Shown here one piece after another: positions 48,401-59,500 of a stretch of DNA of 64,000 bases. The notes beneath the pieces are model-generated. The model saw only the letters and a program-made list of their open reading frames with translations. It was not told where the DNA came from and did no database searches. This stretch comes from Gymnogyps californianus (taxonomy: Eukaryota; Chordata; Aves; Accipitriformes; Cathartidae). Positions within the stretch are counted from its first letter, which is position 1. The number at the start of each line of letters is the position of its first letter. Where the stretch lies: contig NC_059471.1 of NCBI RefSeq assembly GCF_018139145.2, positions 67,900,020 to 67,964,019 on the forward strand, in the 5' to 3' direction. The position numbers and the translations under genes are program-made.

Positions 48401-50514
48401 GCTGAGCTGATGAGACATTAAAGGTTTCTTTTTCAAATAGTTTGGCTGTTGGGTTGCTCCTTTCACTCACACCTGCCCCTTGACTTAGAAATTGTCTCCG
48501 CCTCTTCAGCATCAAACACTGAATTTACATAGGCACAAAGAAAGTGTGGAAGGCCAACAGCTCGTGCCGTCATTAAGATGGGAATGCAAGAAGAACAAAG
48601 CAGCACAATGGTAAGAGAAATATCACAATACTCTACCTTTCTGCGAGGCTGACTAACCAGGGCTTTCCCACAGGAGGGAATGGTGCTGAGGATACCGCAG
48701 GATTAGCAGATGCATGTACGGCTGCTGGCAATGACTAAGCCGGTAACAGTGAGCGAGTCGAAGTTCTAGACATGAGTCAGGTTTTGAACTTGTTGTGGTT
48801 TGCAGCCGCTCAAAAGGCTTTGTACGGCATCACTGTACAAGTCCGCGACTGCGAAGTGATGGGCTTACAGCTGGTAGAGCCACCGTCTGCTTTGGAAGGG
48901 AACGCTTGCTTTCAGCAAAATGTTGTAGTCGAGCTCAACTCCACGCATTGCTCACCCACAGCACAGCCTTGGTTGTGCCTCTCACGTTATTTTAATGCCT
49001 TTCCAAAGTACCCTGGCTTATTAATTCAGTAAGTTCTTCCTAATTATACAAGCATCCCTGAAGAATTTCAGAGATGCACATAAGAAGTGTGGCAAAGTTA
49101 TTTCTTAAAAAATATGTGACAAAAATAAGAAAAACCAGTGGAATGATATATGTGTTACCACCTAAAGTAAGTAATTTTTTGCATGCACATGTGGCTTTTT
49201 CTTCTGAATTCTAAAACATAGAAGCAAAGAAAATAAGAGGGAAGCGTGGTGTCTGGATTTGTTTTGTTCCTTCAGCACTTTCTGTTCACCCCTTTTAAAA
49301 CAAGTTTGGTGGAAACACTTGAGTGGAAAGACTTGAGATGCTCCCTCAGTCTTGATGTCATGGGTGCTTTTGCTGTTTCTTTTAACAAACTGCGGATGTC
49401 GTGCTTTTATTTGCTCTTGCCTGTGCCTATGACTGAACTGCACAAAAATTTAAAGAAAAGGTACAATTGCTGCACAAGCTGCCAAAATCGTATTAGTTTA
49501 ATCAAAATGAATGAAAAAGAAAGGCATCTGCTTTTCCCCTTGCAAAGCCAAGGGCAAAGGCAGTGCTTGCTAACAGCTCAAGTTTGCCAGAAATACATAC
49601 AGAGGCAAAGCTGCTGTCTGTGGTATTTTCCCTATCATTACCAATGCTAGCTGGATTAATTTAACAAGTGTTGCACACAGACCTTTGCTTAGCTTCATAA
49701 ACATGTCCATTTTTGCAGAACAGATGAAAGTTCATAAACAGTTGTGTTTAACTTTGCAATATTTTTCATCTGGAGTTTTCACCCTTTTTCGTATATACAT
49801 ACAGATGAAACACTTTTCCTTAATAACAGAAGAGCAATTAGCGATGGGTGTGTAAAAAGTGCGTAGAATAGCAGGCACTCTCCGAAGCTTTGATTTGGGA
49901 GGACTCTGAGGTGGGAAGCAGATACTTTCTGTTAGATCATCTTCCTAGACTTAATCCCACAGAGGAACTTGGGTGTCTAGCAGACCTGTCACTTCACATG
50001 TTAAGTCTAAAATTTAGATCCTAAGAAACCTTGCTTGCCTGCCCTTTCACCCCAGAGGTACCTACATTCCTTAACACCCATGTTTGCATCCACTGAGTTC
50101 CTTGCATGCCTGAACGTGTGCTTCTGGACATGCTTTACCTGGCCTGGCCTGTGCTGGATGAACAGACCCACACACCACATCTAAGTCCTGCTAATGAGAA
50201 TGGCCGCACTTTTACATTTAGTCCATGCTTAGGGAACTCAGGTGGGAGATCTGGACTCAATGTGCTCCTCAGCCTGGGGAGACGTTAGCTGTTTCTTCCA
50301 CAACAGTGCCCCCAGCCCCAGCTCTTGTGCATTCTGGAAGAGGTGTCTGTCCATCCCTCTGTTTTTTAACTGTTACATTTTCCTAGGCATAAGTGACTAT
50401 TTGGAAAGAAAAATAATGCTGCTGCCTTGTGGCTAGGGTACTTGCCAGGGTGTGTGGAGATAGGGGCTCTGGGGAATACTCAATATAAGACATTTAAATT
50501 TTTGTCAGAGTAAG

Positions 50515-50580
50515 AACTGGAGCCCAGTTTCCAAACCCTGTCCCAGGTGGTGCCCCAATCGCTAGGTTTGGGAGTCATGT
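50515..50580 (-). mobile_element. Possible ancient tRNA-derived SINE fragment
   Basis: The order of words TTTCCAAACCCTGTCCCAGG, then TGCCCCAATCGCTAGG, then GGAGTCAT resembles the tRNA-like head of an old amniote SINE in reverse orientation (ttgaaccc-ggtctccc ... gtgccctaaccactaggct). A related forward-orientation scrap lies at about 50238-50280 (GGTGGGAGATCTGGACTCAA). The element is heavily decayed. Confidence 0.38.
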
Positions 50581-51647
50581 GTCTGAGTGAAAAAGAGAAA
50601 AAAACTGTCTCATGCAAAGCAGAAAAGCATCAACAGGAGGGAGCCGGACAGCTCTGCGAGGGAGCCCCTGCAGCTGCGCTGCCTGGCCAGGGGCTTGGGG
50701 CTGTCCCCTCTCCATGAAGCCTGCCCAGCCTGCCCCCAGCCATCAAGGGTGAAGATTTCCAGACTGATGCTCAAACAAAGGAGGATGCTTTCTGCAGGCA
50801 GGCAGAGGCATTTGGCTTTGTGCTGCCCCATGGATGACAGGGTTATTAAGGGCAAAAAGATGGAGCAGCGCTAGTGCTGTGTTTTGTGAAAGAGAAGTGG
50901 TCTGTAGGAGGCATTCCGTAGGCTGGATTTTGGGAGGAGCCTGAAGGACTGGACAGCAAAGCCTTGCCAGGTTCCTAAGCCTTGCCAGGGTCATGGCCGA
51001 GGCATATCTGCTGGCTTTTGAGGATCTCTGTTTTGAGGCGTCTCACTCTCCCCAGGCTCTGGCTGTAGCAATGATGCTGCCACCTCCTGTGGCTTCCACG
51101 GAGCACCGAGTCCATGGTGGCACTGCTCCTGTTGTGAATCTGGCCTGACCTCTGCTGAAGCAGGGAGCTTTCTTAGGAAAAATGTGCTAGAGATTTAAAC
51201 TAGCCCGGGCTACTTTAAATCAGGGATGGCTAAGAGGCAAGTAGCTCCAGGAGCACCAGCATGGATGAAGGTTGATTTCTGATGGATCGGTGTCTTGTGG
51301 CCGATTGCCAGCTCCAACTGAAGCTCTCCCTACTCGAACATTTGCAAAGACCTTGCTGCCACGTGCATTTGTCGGTGGCTCACAGGGCAGCCTCTTCCCG
51401 CGCTGTAGCACACCAGGCGCCCTGGCCCAGCCACCTGCGTCATGAAACCTCCGGGGACTGGGTTCCTCCCTGCGCCATCCTAGTGGGCAGGACTGCTGGG
51501 AGAGGTGCTGAGGGGTGCACAGGTAAGCCAGAGAGAGTGGGTGGGAAATTAACATCATGGCCACACAAGCACCATTTTCTTTGGAATCCAGCTAAAATTG
51601 GGGGAAATAGTTTAAAAAAAAGAGAAGCCCTCCTGCAAATACCCAAT

Positions 51648-51745
51648 AACCTCGTGGGTTTGGCACTCTCTTGAGAGACAGGAGTTCGAAGTTCAGCTCC
51701 CTGTTCCAAATTAAACAGAGGGAGTATTTGATGTCCCATTTTACT
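51648..51745 (+). mobile_element. Probable ancient tRNA-derived SINE fragment
   Basis: GTGGGTTTGGCACTCTCTTG corresponds to a tRNA-like box A region. It is followed by GACAGGAGTTCGAAGTTCAG (box B-like GTTCGAA) and by GCTCCCTGTTCC, AAACAGAGGGAGTATTTGA and TGTCCCA, in the order seen in a common old SINE of birds, turtles and crocodilians. No intact tRNA fold is present, so it is not a tRNA gene. Confidence 0.5.
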
Positions 51746-53696
51746 CAGTGTATCATACTACTCCACTAATAAATTGATCGGCGGAAACCGTATACTTCTC
51801 TGAAATGTGCTAACCATACCCTATATGCAAGCCTTTAGTGTTTACTAAGAAGAGTAGCAATGCTTTTTAATCTGTTCAAGAACAGCTATTCAGAGTGCAA
51901 GTAGAGAGCACAGCAGAGATTTAGGAGCAAGATGTTGCAGGGGCAAACTTCAGTGAAGTGGTAATAAGTGGTATGAATATGGTCATCTTTCTTAGGTTTT
52001 CATTTCCAGGCTTTTGACTGGCTTTGAAGTAAAAATGGTCTACAGGAACTATAACATTTTCTGAACAGTGAAGGTAGACTTCAAAAAACCACTTTTATTA
52101 TAGACTATTTGGTTTTTATTTAGGAGACACTGCTAACTGCGCTAATACACTTTTCTCTTAGTAGGCCCACTGATTTCAGCTGCTGATGCTGCTCCGCGAG
52201 TGGGGGCAGCACCATCTGGTCTTTATGTTTTGAAGACTAAAGTTATTCCCTTTTGGAGAAGTTTGTTTTATTAGGCACATAAATTAGGGAGAGCCATTTT
52301 GTAGCTCTATACAGCTTTGGCTTCTTCCTACAAGAAGAACATATATGCGGATAAACAAGACCTCAGGGATTCAGGTGAGGAGCTTTATATATGTAACAAT
52401 CTGAGCAAGGAAAATGTACAGAACTGGCTCCATGCAAACCGGCAAACTCAGTCATTGTTTCCTTAAAGCTTTAAACTTACATCACCATGAGGTGCCAAGA
52501 GACGGGGCAGTCTTATGGCTTTTTTTTTTTACAGATTTGTATACCCAGTATGTCATGACATGACAACCAAAATGAAACGGTTTTAATTGACATATAATGT
52601 ATGTGGGTTTGGGTCACTTTTCACTGCATGTCAATAGCGCAGAAGAAAAGTAACAAACACAGCTTATTAGTAACAAACAAAAATGATACCCTTTCCATTG
52701 CACACTGGTGGGTCGAGCTTTGATGTAATTAAGCATAACGTAAAATAACTCATCTGTCAATACTATTATTTATCATGAAAGGACGAGCCCTCTGTAATGC
52801 ATGGTAACTGTCACTTGCTGTCGAAGTTGAGATGCAGTATACACATTTGGCACTTAGGCGCGTACACGAGTTTTTGGAGAAGTCTCAGAAGGCAGAGCCA
52901 AGGCAGCCAAAAACTGACTCTGAAAGCAACCTGAGCACACATGTGAACACAGGCACTTGCTATCCATTGAAAGCTTCATCCTTTAAACAAGTTTCCTGCT
53001 TGCATACTTTTTTGGAGAAGAATTAGCTTTTGCTGTTCACCGTTTAAAGCACATCACTAAAACATGCCCCCAGGTCTCTGCACAATGTGACATTTTAGAC
53101 AAGCTGTAAAAGAAATGTAGTTTCTCAGTTGCTGTGGTGCACTTCATAGTTGTATCTTCCAGAAATGTTGTTTCTATAACCCTTTACTTACTTCAAGCAG
53201 TCACGGAAATAAATCATTTTCTGTCACAGGGTTTTGCTACAGAATACATTGCTACAGCTACAAGTGCGATTTTTCCGCTGCTTACACAGGGCAACGCATT
53301 TAGTCAGGCTAAGCTAAGAGCTACCGCAGACCAGGGCCTGGGGGACTCCAAGGGACCGCCTGGCCCAGGCAGGCTGTCCTCAACTCTTGGAGAGGAGTGG
53401 GAGTGCCAGGAGGCAGGAAGGGGCTCTTCTCCCAGCCCTCACAAGTCATAAACATGACTCTGTTGTTACATTTCACTTTGCAAGATGATCTCGACATTCC
53501 CCACCCCTTTGCAGGCAGAGGCTGATGCATGATGCCACATTGCCCTGGTGCAATGGACCCCAAGCAGGTAAGGGTGAGTTGCCTGGGATTTCACCCCAGG
53601 TGGGATTATTCCGATGCAGAGGCAGCACGTGCCCAGCGTGTCTTTGCCACCTTCAGTTTATAGGGGAGTTGAATGGCTACAGAGAATGGCTGCATG

Positions 53697-53785
53697 AAGG
53701 CAGCCGGTAGAGCAGAGGGTCAGGATTGCAGCACACGTGAGGGTCGGAGGAAAGGATGTTCAAATCCTGTTTGGGCTCCCAGGTG
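53697..53785 (+). mobile_element. Possible tRNA-derived SINE / MIR-like fragment
   Basis: The segment reads GGTAGAGCAGAGGGTCAGG, a spacer, then GGATGTTCAAATCCTGTTTG, which fits a tRNA-type box B (GGTTCAAATCC with one change), then GGCTCCCAGGTGTATGA, like the post-tRNA part of MIR-type elements. It is decayed and without identifiable ends. Confidence 0.42.
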
Positions 53786-56009
53786 TATGAAGAGCAGCGG
53801 GGCCATGAGCAGTGGCTGTGAGGACAACATGGGGTGCGGGCAGGGGGAAGGGGTACCTGCTGCTTTCCACTGATGTGCTGATGCAGCTGGAGCAGAGTGA
53901 GGAAAGGCGGTGAGAGGGGTAATGCAGAGTTAAAGAGGAAGAGTCATCGGCACCACAAGGTGCGCGTGTTGAGGAAGAAGCTGAATTAATGCGAGGCAAA
54001 GGACTGAATGGGGACAAAAATAGCAAATGTTTGGAGAACAGGGAGAAAGGTGGCATCTCTCTGGGGGCTAGAGAAGGAATAGCTGGGGAATCCAGGGCAT
54101 TTACTGCCTAATTCATTGCTGGTGCTCTCATTAGGCCAGGAGGCCCTGATAGTGCCTGTAACTGCTTCTTGAAAATTGCAAGTTATTTTTAACAGGCAGG
54201 CAGCAATGGAGCGACTGCCTAGAGCTACGTATTTGTTTCCCTCTCTTGCAGCTCCCTGTGAGATAGGGCAAGCTGAACTGGCCTTGCTTACGCTTCTTTT
54301 TTTTTTCAAAGCTGTGCTCCGTTTATTGCATTTGACTTTGGGTTCAAGCAGCATTCTGTAGCGCTATCAAGAGCTGAAATGTCAGAATGAAATACTGAAT
54401 GCTATTTCCTCGGATGCTCGGTGTCGGAAATTATGGAGGCTCCAGGCTAAGTGTCCGCAATGGATTCCTGTGGTTGCTGCCATGGAGCCGTGCTCCATTT
54501 TTCAATACATTGGTCACAGGTTGATGAAACTGATTTCTCTGAGAACCTCCTGCTGGCACCAGATAGAAGACATCATCCCCCAAGGAAAAAAAAAACCAAA
54601 CAACAAAACCCCCCACAGGAAAAAAAAAGTATAAATGGTAAATCTTTCAAATGTGAAAATAGAACAGGATACCTGTGGCAAAGCTGAGATTGATGCTGCA
54701 GCTTTACAGGCGGTTGTGTCAGTTCAGTTCAGCTTGAGTGTAGATGTTTCTCCTCCCGTCCTAGTGGGTAGATGTTGAACATGTTGTACAGGCTCACTTG
54801 CCGCCCTCCCTTTTGCCCTATTTTAAATCTGCTGTAAACTTAACCTGCTTTATTCAGATTTGTAATGGCATGAGGTTTATGTGCTAGCTGGGACATGCAA
54901 GTACCTGGCGTCCTAGAAATGCTCATAATTTGCATTCTTAATAAAACATAATTTAAAATCCTAAATATAGAAAGTGCGCTATAACTGAAATGGATTAAAC
55001 CAGTTCCTTTTTCCCAGATCTCAACATCACAAACATCCCTGTGAGTCCAGAAATTTTGGAAGAAGCCCCGTAAAGGCCTGGCTCTGAACTGCTTGAAAAA
55101 GGAGAATCAGAAAACCAAATCTAGAGCTTTCTGTTGGGTTAAATTCAGAATATGCTGATGGGTCCTCCCCAATGGTAGGGACAATCTGTGATGGTAGAAC
55201 AGCCCTTAAGGATCCTTAGTTTTGTTGCTAATCCCATATTGCTTTCTGGTCCCAGGATCAAAGATAGGCATTATGAAATGCTCGAGAAGGCAAGTTTTTC
55301 TGACTTTAAGTTTTATATTAACCACCTATACTATCATTTTTCTGCCTTCTTTTCTCTATCAGTGTGATTTCAGAATATCTCCTCACGAGTGTTTTTGAGT
55401 GCCATGGATTAATGCAGCATTATTCCAAATGCCATGGTAATTCTTCAGCCTGGAAAATGCTCCTTAACTGGTTCTGCACCACGAATGGCATCCTTACACC
55501 CCAACTTTTATTGGGCCTTTGAGCAATACGACGATATAGACAATAAATATCTTTGCAAATTGCCGGATGTTATTGTCTCTTTATGAGAGACATTTTCTGC
55601 CCGTGTCACTTCAAAGCCTTCGGTAATTAGTGCAACACCTGCTAAAGCTAGAGTTTCAGCAGCCTGAGCTCGGGGATATTCAGTTGTGTTTCTCTACGTC
55701 CTCACACTGTCCTGAGCACTCTCTTCTTTCTCTCCTATCGTTTGCTTCATATAGCTCAGTGCTCTATGGCTTTGCCTCCCATCAGACAGGTTCAGTGTAA
55801 AATTAAGTCCTTGCTACCAAGGGTTTTCTTCCAGAGGAATTTAAGAGGCTGAATGAAAGTGTCTAACCACAGCTTGCTTAGGGAGAGGATGGGTATGCCT
55901 CAGATGAGGAAACCAGGCTTGTCTCAGAAAACTTGGGGACGACACGAGCTGATGCCGCAGTCTTTCTCATCACCTCCCACCAAGTCAGAAGCCTCCTTTT
56001 AGTCCTTCA

Positions 56010-56225
56010 CAAGCAGCCAGCGTGCTACCGCTTCCCTGGCAGTGGTGGTGGCTTAGGCATCCCGCCCGGTGCCTGGTCCCGCAGCCTGGCTGCCAAAGGC
56101 AAGAGGAGGCCGTGCCGAAACACAGGTGCCCGCACAGGCGGCCAAACCCATTGCATACTTGCGCCCCATGCCGCAGACTGTCGGCCGTCACCGGCTCCTT
56201 CCCCGGGCACACACCCACGCGCTCC
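56010..56225. other. Isolated CpG-dense GC-rich patch
   Basis: About 215 bases with CpG-rich words such as CATCCCGCCCGGTGCC and GTCGGCCGTCACCGGC, surrounded by A+T-rich sequence. Open frames exist on both strands because of composition, and none resembles a known protein. It could be an old GC-rich exon, an enhancer or a decayed CpG island. Confidence 0.4.
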
Positions 56226-56279
56226 TTTGTGCCTGTCTGTTTTTCCCTCCACCCACTACCTGCATCAGGGGGTTGACTT

Positions 56280-56308
56280 TTCTTTTTTTTTTTTTCTTTT
56301 TTTTTTTC
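56280..56308. repeat. Poly-T tract (two runs of 13 and 11 T)
   Basis: T13 at 56283-56295 and T11 at 56297-56307 are separated by a single C. Confidence 0.9.
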
Positions 56309-56517
56309 ACCTCAAAGTGATAGCAATTCCTGGTGCATTTATCTTAGATGATGCGGTCGTTGTAAGATGAAGTACCTGCAGCAGCCAGTCTGCGGTTGAT
56401 TTGAAAGCAGGCGAGTCTCGACAATGAGCTTAAAGGAGGGTGTCAGGTATAAATCTTGTCTTCAAACAGCCAGGGTGCATTCCAGACTTCAGAGACACCT
56501 CTTTGTGTGGAAGGGTG

Positions 56518-56532
56518 TTTTTTTTTTTTTTT
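56518..56532. repeat. Poly-T homopolymer (T15)
   Basis: Uninterrupted run of 15 T. Confidence 0.9.
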
Positions 56533-59500
56533 ATGCCTCCTGTTTCTTTTTCTTGGGCCTGGAAGAGGATGAAAGTGGCGGGGTGTGTGCGTTAGTTTAG
56601 GCTGATAATGAGAGTGGGGCTCACGGGCATGGTAATTTGGCAGCCTCTTCACTTCCTGTAACAGTTTAAAAAAAAAAATCATCCAAGGGCTGCTTAAAGA
56701 CAAACATTTTTTGTTTAACTACTGGTGGTTCATTTTCTGAACAACCATGCAATTAATCTTATTTGTATTAAAGAGGCAGGCTGCTTTTTGTAAGCTTTTC
56801 TGAGCTATAATTAATAAAGATCAAAAATGTTACAGAGACACAATATTTAACTTTTCATAGGTGCGACTACACAACATCTGCAGCAATTAGAGAATCAAAA
56901 GAAAAAGGTATCGTGCTGGGTTTTTTCCCTTCAAAGTATCTTTGTGAAGCCTCTGTCCTGCGCACAACTCTTCAGTGCTCTAGCAGTGAACATCAGTTTT
57001 GGTGAGGAGACTAATCGATACTAAAACCGCAGATTTTTTTCTTTTAATTGCATTGAGAGATAAACACATGGTTCAAAAATGTTATCAGCTAGGTCAGACT
57101 TGTGAGGACCGAGCCCATGAAGTTAAGTGCAGAACTACCTGTGTTGCACCTTGAAGGACCGGACACAAACAAGGGCGTTTATTGCTTGCATAGTAGTTTT
57201 CAAGCAAATGCATGTGTGTGTTAAAACTTCAAAAGCATCACAGCAGTTTCATGATTTTACATGTAGAAAATCCTGGATGTTTTGCCACTAGGAATTCTGT
57301 AGCACAGATTATCTTTTAGCTCTGCTGCTTAAAAAAATAATTAGTTTGTAATAAGTAGTCGCTTATTTATCTCTGGATGATTAAATGAAGAACAACTCTG
57401 GAATGTATCACTTGAAGACATATGACGAGAAATGTGCATAGTTTTATCTTGGCACTAGCTGCCTGCCGCTCCACCAACCTTTCAGCTACTCTAGCAAAAG
57501 GAAAATATGGCTTTCTCTGGCCTGAAATCAAAACACGGATGGCTCCAAGTGTGTCACTCAGATTCACAAAACAAGGGCACGCTTTGCCTTTACGTACAAA
57601 CAACAGGCATATGACTTCATTATGCTGGGGATCATTCATTTCATATGCATGTGGCATTTTGCTAACGCTTTGCAAAGAGAAGCTGCAGCTACCTCATTCC
57701 TATTAGTATCAGAACTCTTCTGGCATTGCTAAGGCAAAGTCAGCTCTGTCATCTGTGTGATCTGGGATAAGTCTGATCTCAAACATTTGAGGAACAAGCT
57801 ATCCTAGTATGATCCCAAAACCAACAGAGGCACTATCTGATGTGTGCTAAACCACGTTAAGAATGAAAGAGGAATTAATCTTTGTCCTTTCTTTGTGGGA
57901 TGCAAGTGTCACCTGGGAGGTAACATGCAAAGAAGTTACAACCCAGGGATGTCCACCACACCATAGGTGTACCCTAGGAAAGTTTGTGCTACCTGATGCC
58001 GAGTCCCTCTGTCTCCAGTAACAATAAAATGTGCTTCTAGAAACTCGGAGACAAATATGAGCAAGGGGTGCAGGGCAGCACTGAGCACCCTGCTGCTGTG
58101 CCCCAGCAGCCTGCACCCCAGCTACTCCTTCCCAGGGAGAGAGCGGTCTGGTGCCCTTGTGACCGAGGGGTCCTTGCGTTTAACCCGTGCTTGATGTCTG
58201 AAGGTTTGGTTTGGAGAAATGTTTGCAAAACTGAATCATGGAAAGTTGCACATGCTGATTACATCATATTTATTTCTCTTTACTTTGTGACTCATAACTT
58301 TCCTAAGTATATGCAAGCAAAAAAAGTCTAACAATTTCTTGTATTTAAATGAAAAGTCATCATATACAAGAGACATCTGGTCTCTAAAGCTCTCCCTCTA
58401 AGCCCGCTCTAGGTCAAAACCCAAGTTGTTGTTCATGGGATGTCAAGATGCTGATGCATGAGTGTTTCCCTCAGAGCAGGACAAGCGGCTTGAGCGAGAG
58501 CATTTGGCGTTGTGCAGAGACCAGCTGCAGCAGGGTGGCACAGTGGCCGGCTTGGGGATGTCGGGAGAATTAGCAGCAACGCGCTAAGTCCTAACAAAAC
58601 CAGGCGCAGGCAGATGTCAACAGTTTCCCCTTTTTTTCTTAATTGCAAAACTGTTATACATAAAAAAATACACACTTTCAGTACCAAAATCTGTATGTTC
58701 TTTGAGTGATTTCCAGGTTTTTACTTTTTAACTGAGGTGAACCCCTCCCGCAGTCCCCCCAGTTACTCATCTTCCCAAGCACTCTTTCATCTTCTTATCT
58801 TTCAGACTGTAAGATCGTTGAGGAAGAGACAGTCTTTATTTGTGTACTGTACAACACCCAGCGTATTTAACACTAAACTCAAATGTTTGCCTACACTGTA
58901 AAATAGTTGCCAAACAGCGTGGTTTAAGAGGGTGTCAAGGGTGTTAATTTCTAACTATTAAGAAGGGATTGAGAAACAGTGTGAACATACTGTAGTTTTT
59001 GTTCTAAATGAAATGATAGAACATGGAGCCACCTGAAGATTTCAATCAGAGAGCCCCAGGTATGGCATTGGTCAGTACACAGTTGAGGTTGCCCGTGCAA
59101 TGACAGTTTTGCTCCTTAGCTTCTTTCTGACCCATGCAACTTGCACATTAATTGCAGGCATCATCATGAAAAAGTTTTGATAAGGACATTTTCAGGAAGA
59201 GTTGGAGAAGTCTAAGAAGCTCAGGAGAAGGTCACCATGCTCACACTTAATAGGCTCTGTTTGCTCAGGGAAACCAGGTGTTTTCAGGTTTATCTTTGCC
59301 TCTCCAGCCTGTCCCCTTTTACCCAACAGATCTACTGTGTGAGACCCCAGATTTTTCATCCTGCTCTCAAAATACAGGCCTGCTTTAAAGTCAGAGGAAC
59401 AGTGTCTTTGATGACTTTTATTTATTATACCATATAATCCCTAAACATATGTTCAGTTTATAGGTAATAACACAGCTAGTTTGACTCTCTATGGCACTTT

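Larger units (their letters stand above)
39331..50514. other. Gene-free stretch, presumed intron of the plus-strand gene
   Basis: If the island at 38745-39330 is the EDAR promoter, this is its first intron. It holds a (CAA)12 microsatellite, an AAAT/AAAC tract and a CpG-dense patch at 44555-44800. No coding exon with convincing splice sites was found. A MAHV-starting frame at 47795 was examined and not accepted. Confidence 0.5.

Noticed and set aside
51648..51745. Possible tRNA gene because of a GTTCGAA box B-like motif
   Set aside because: No complete cloverleaf, acceptor stem or proper box A spacing can be drawn. The context fits a decayed SINE.
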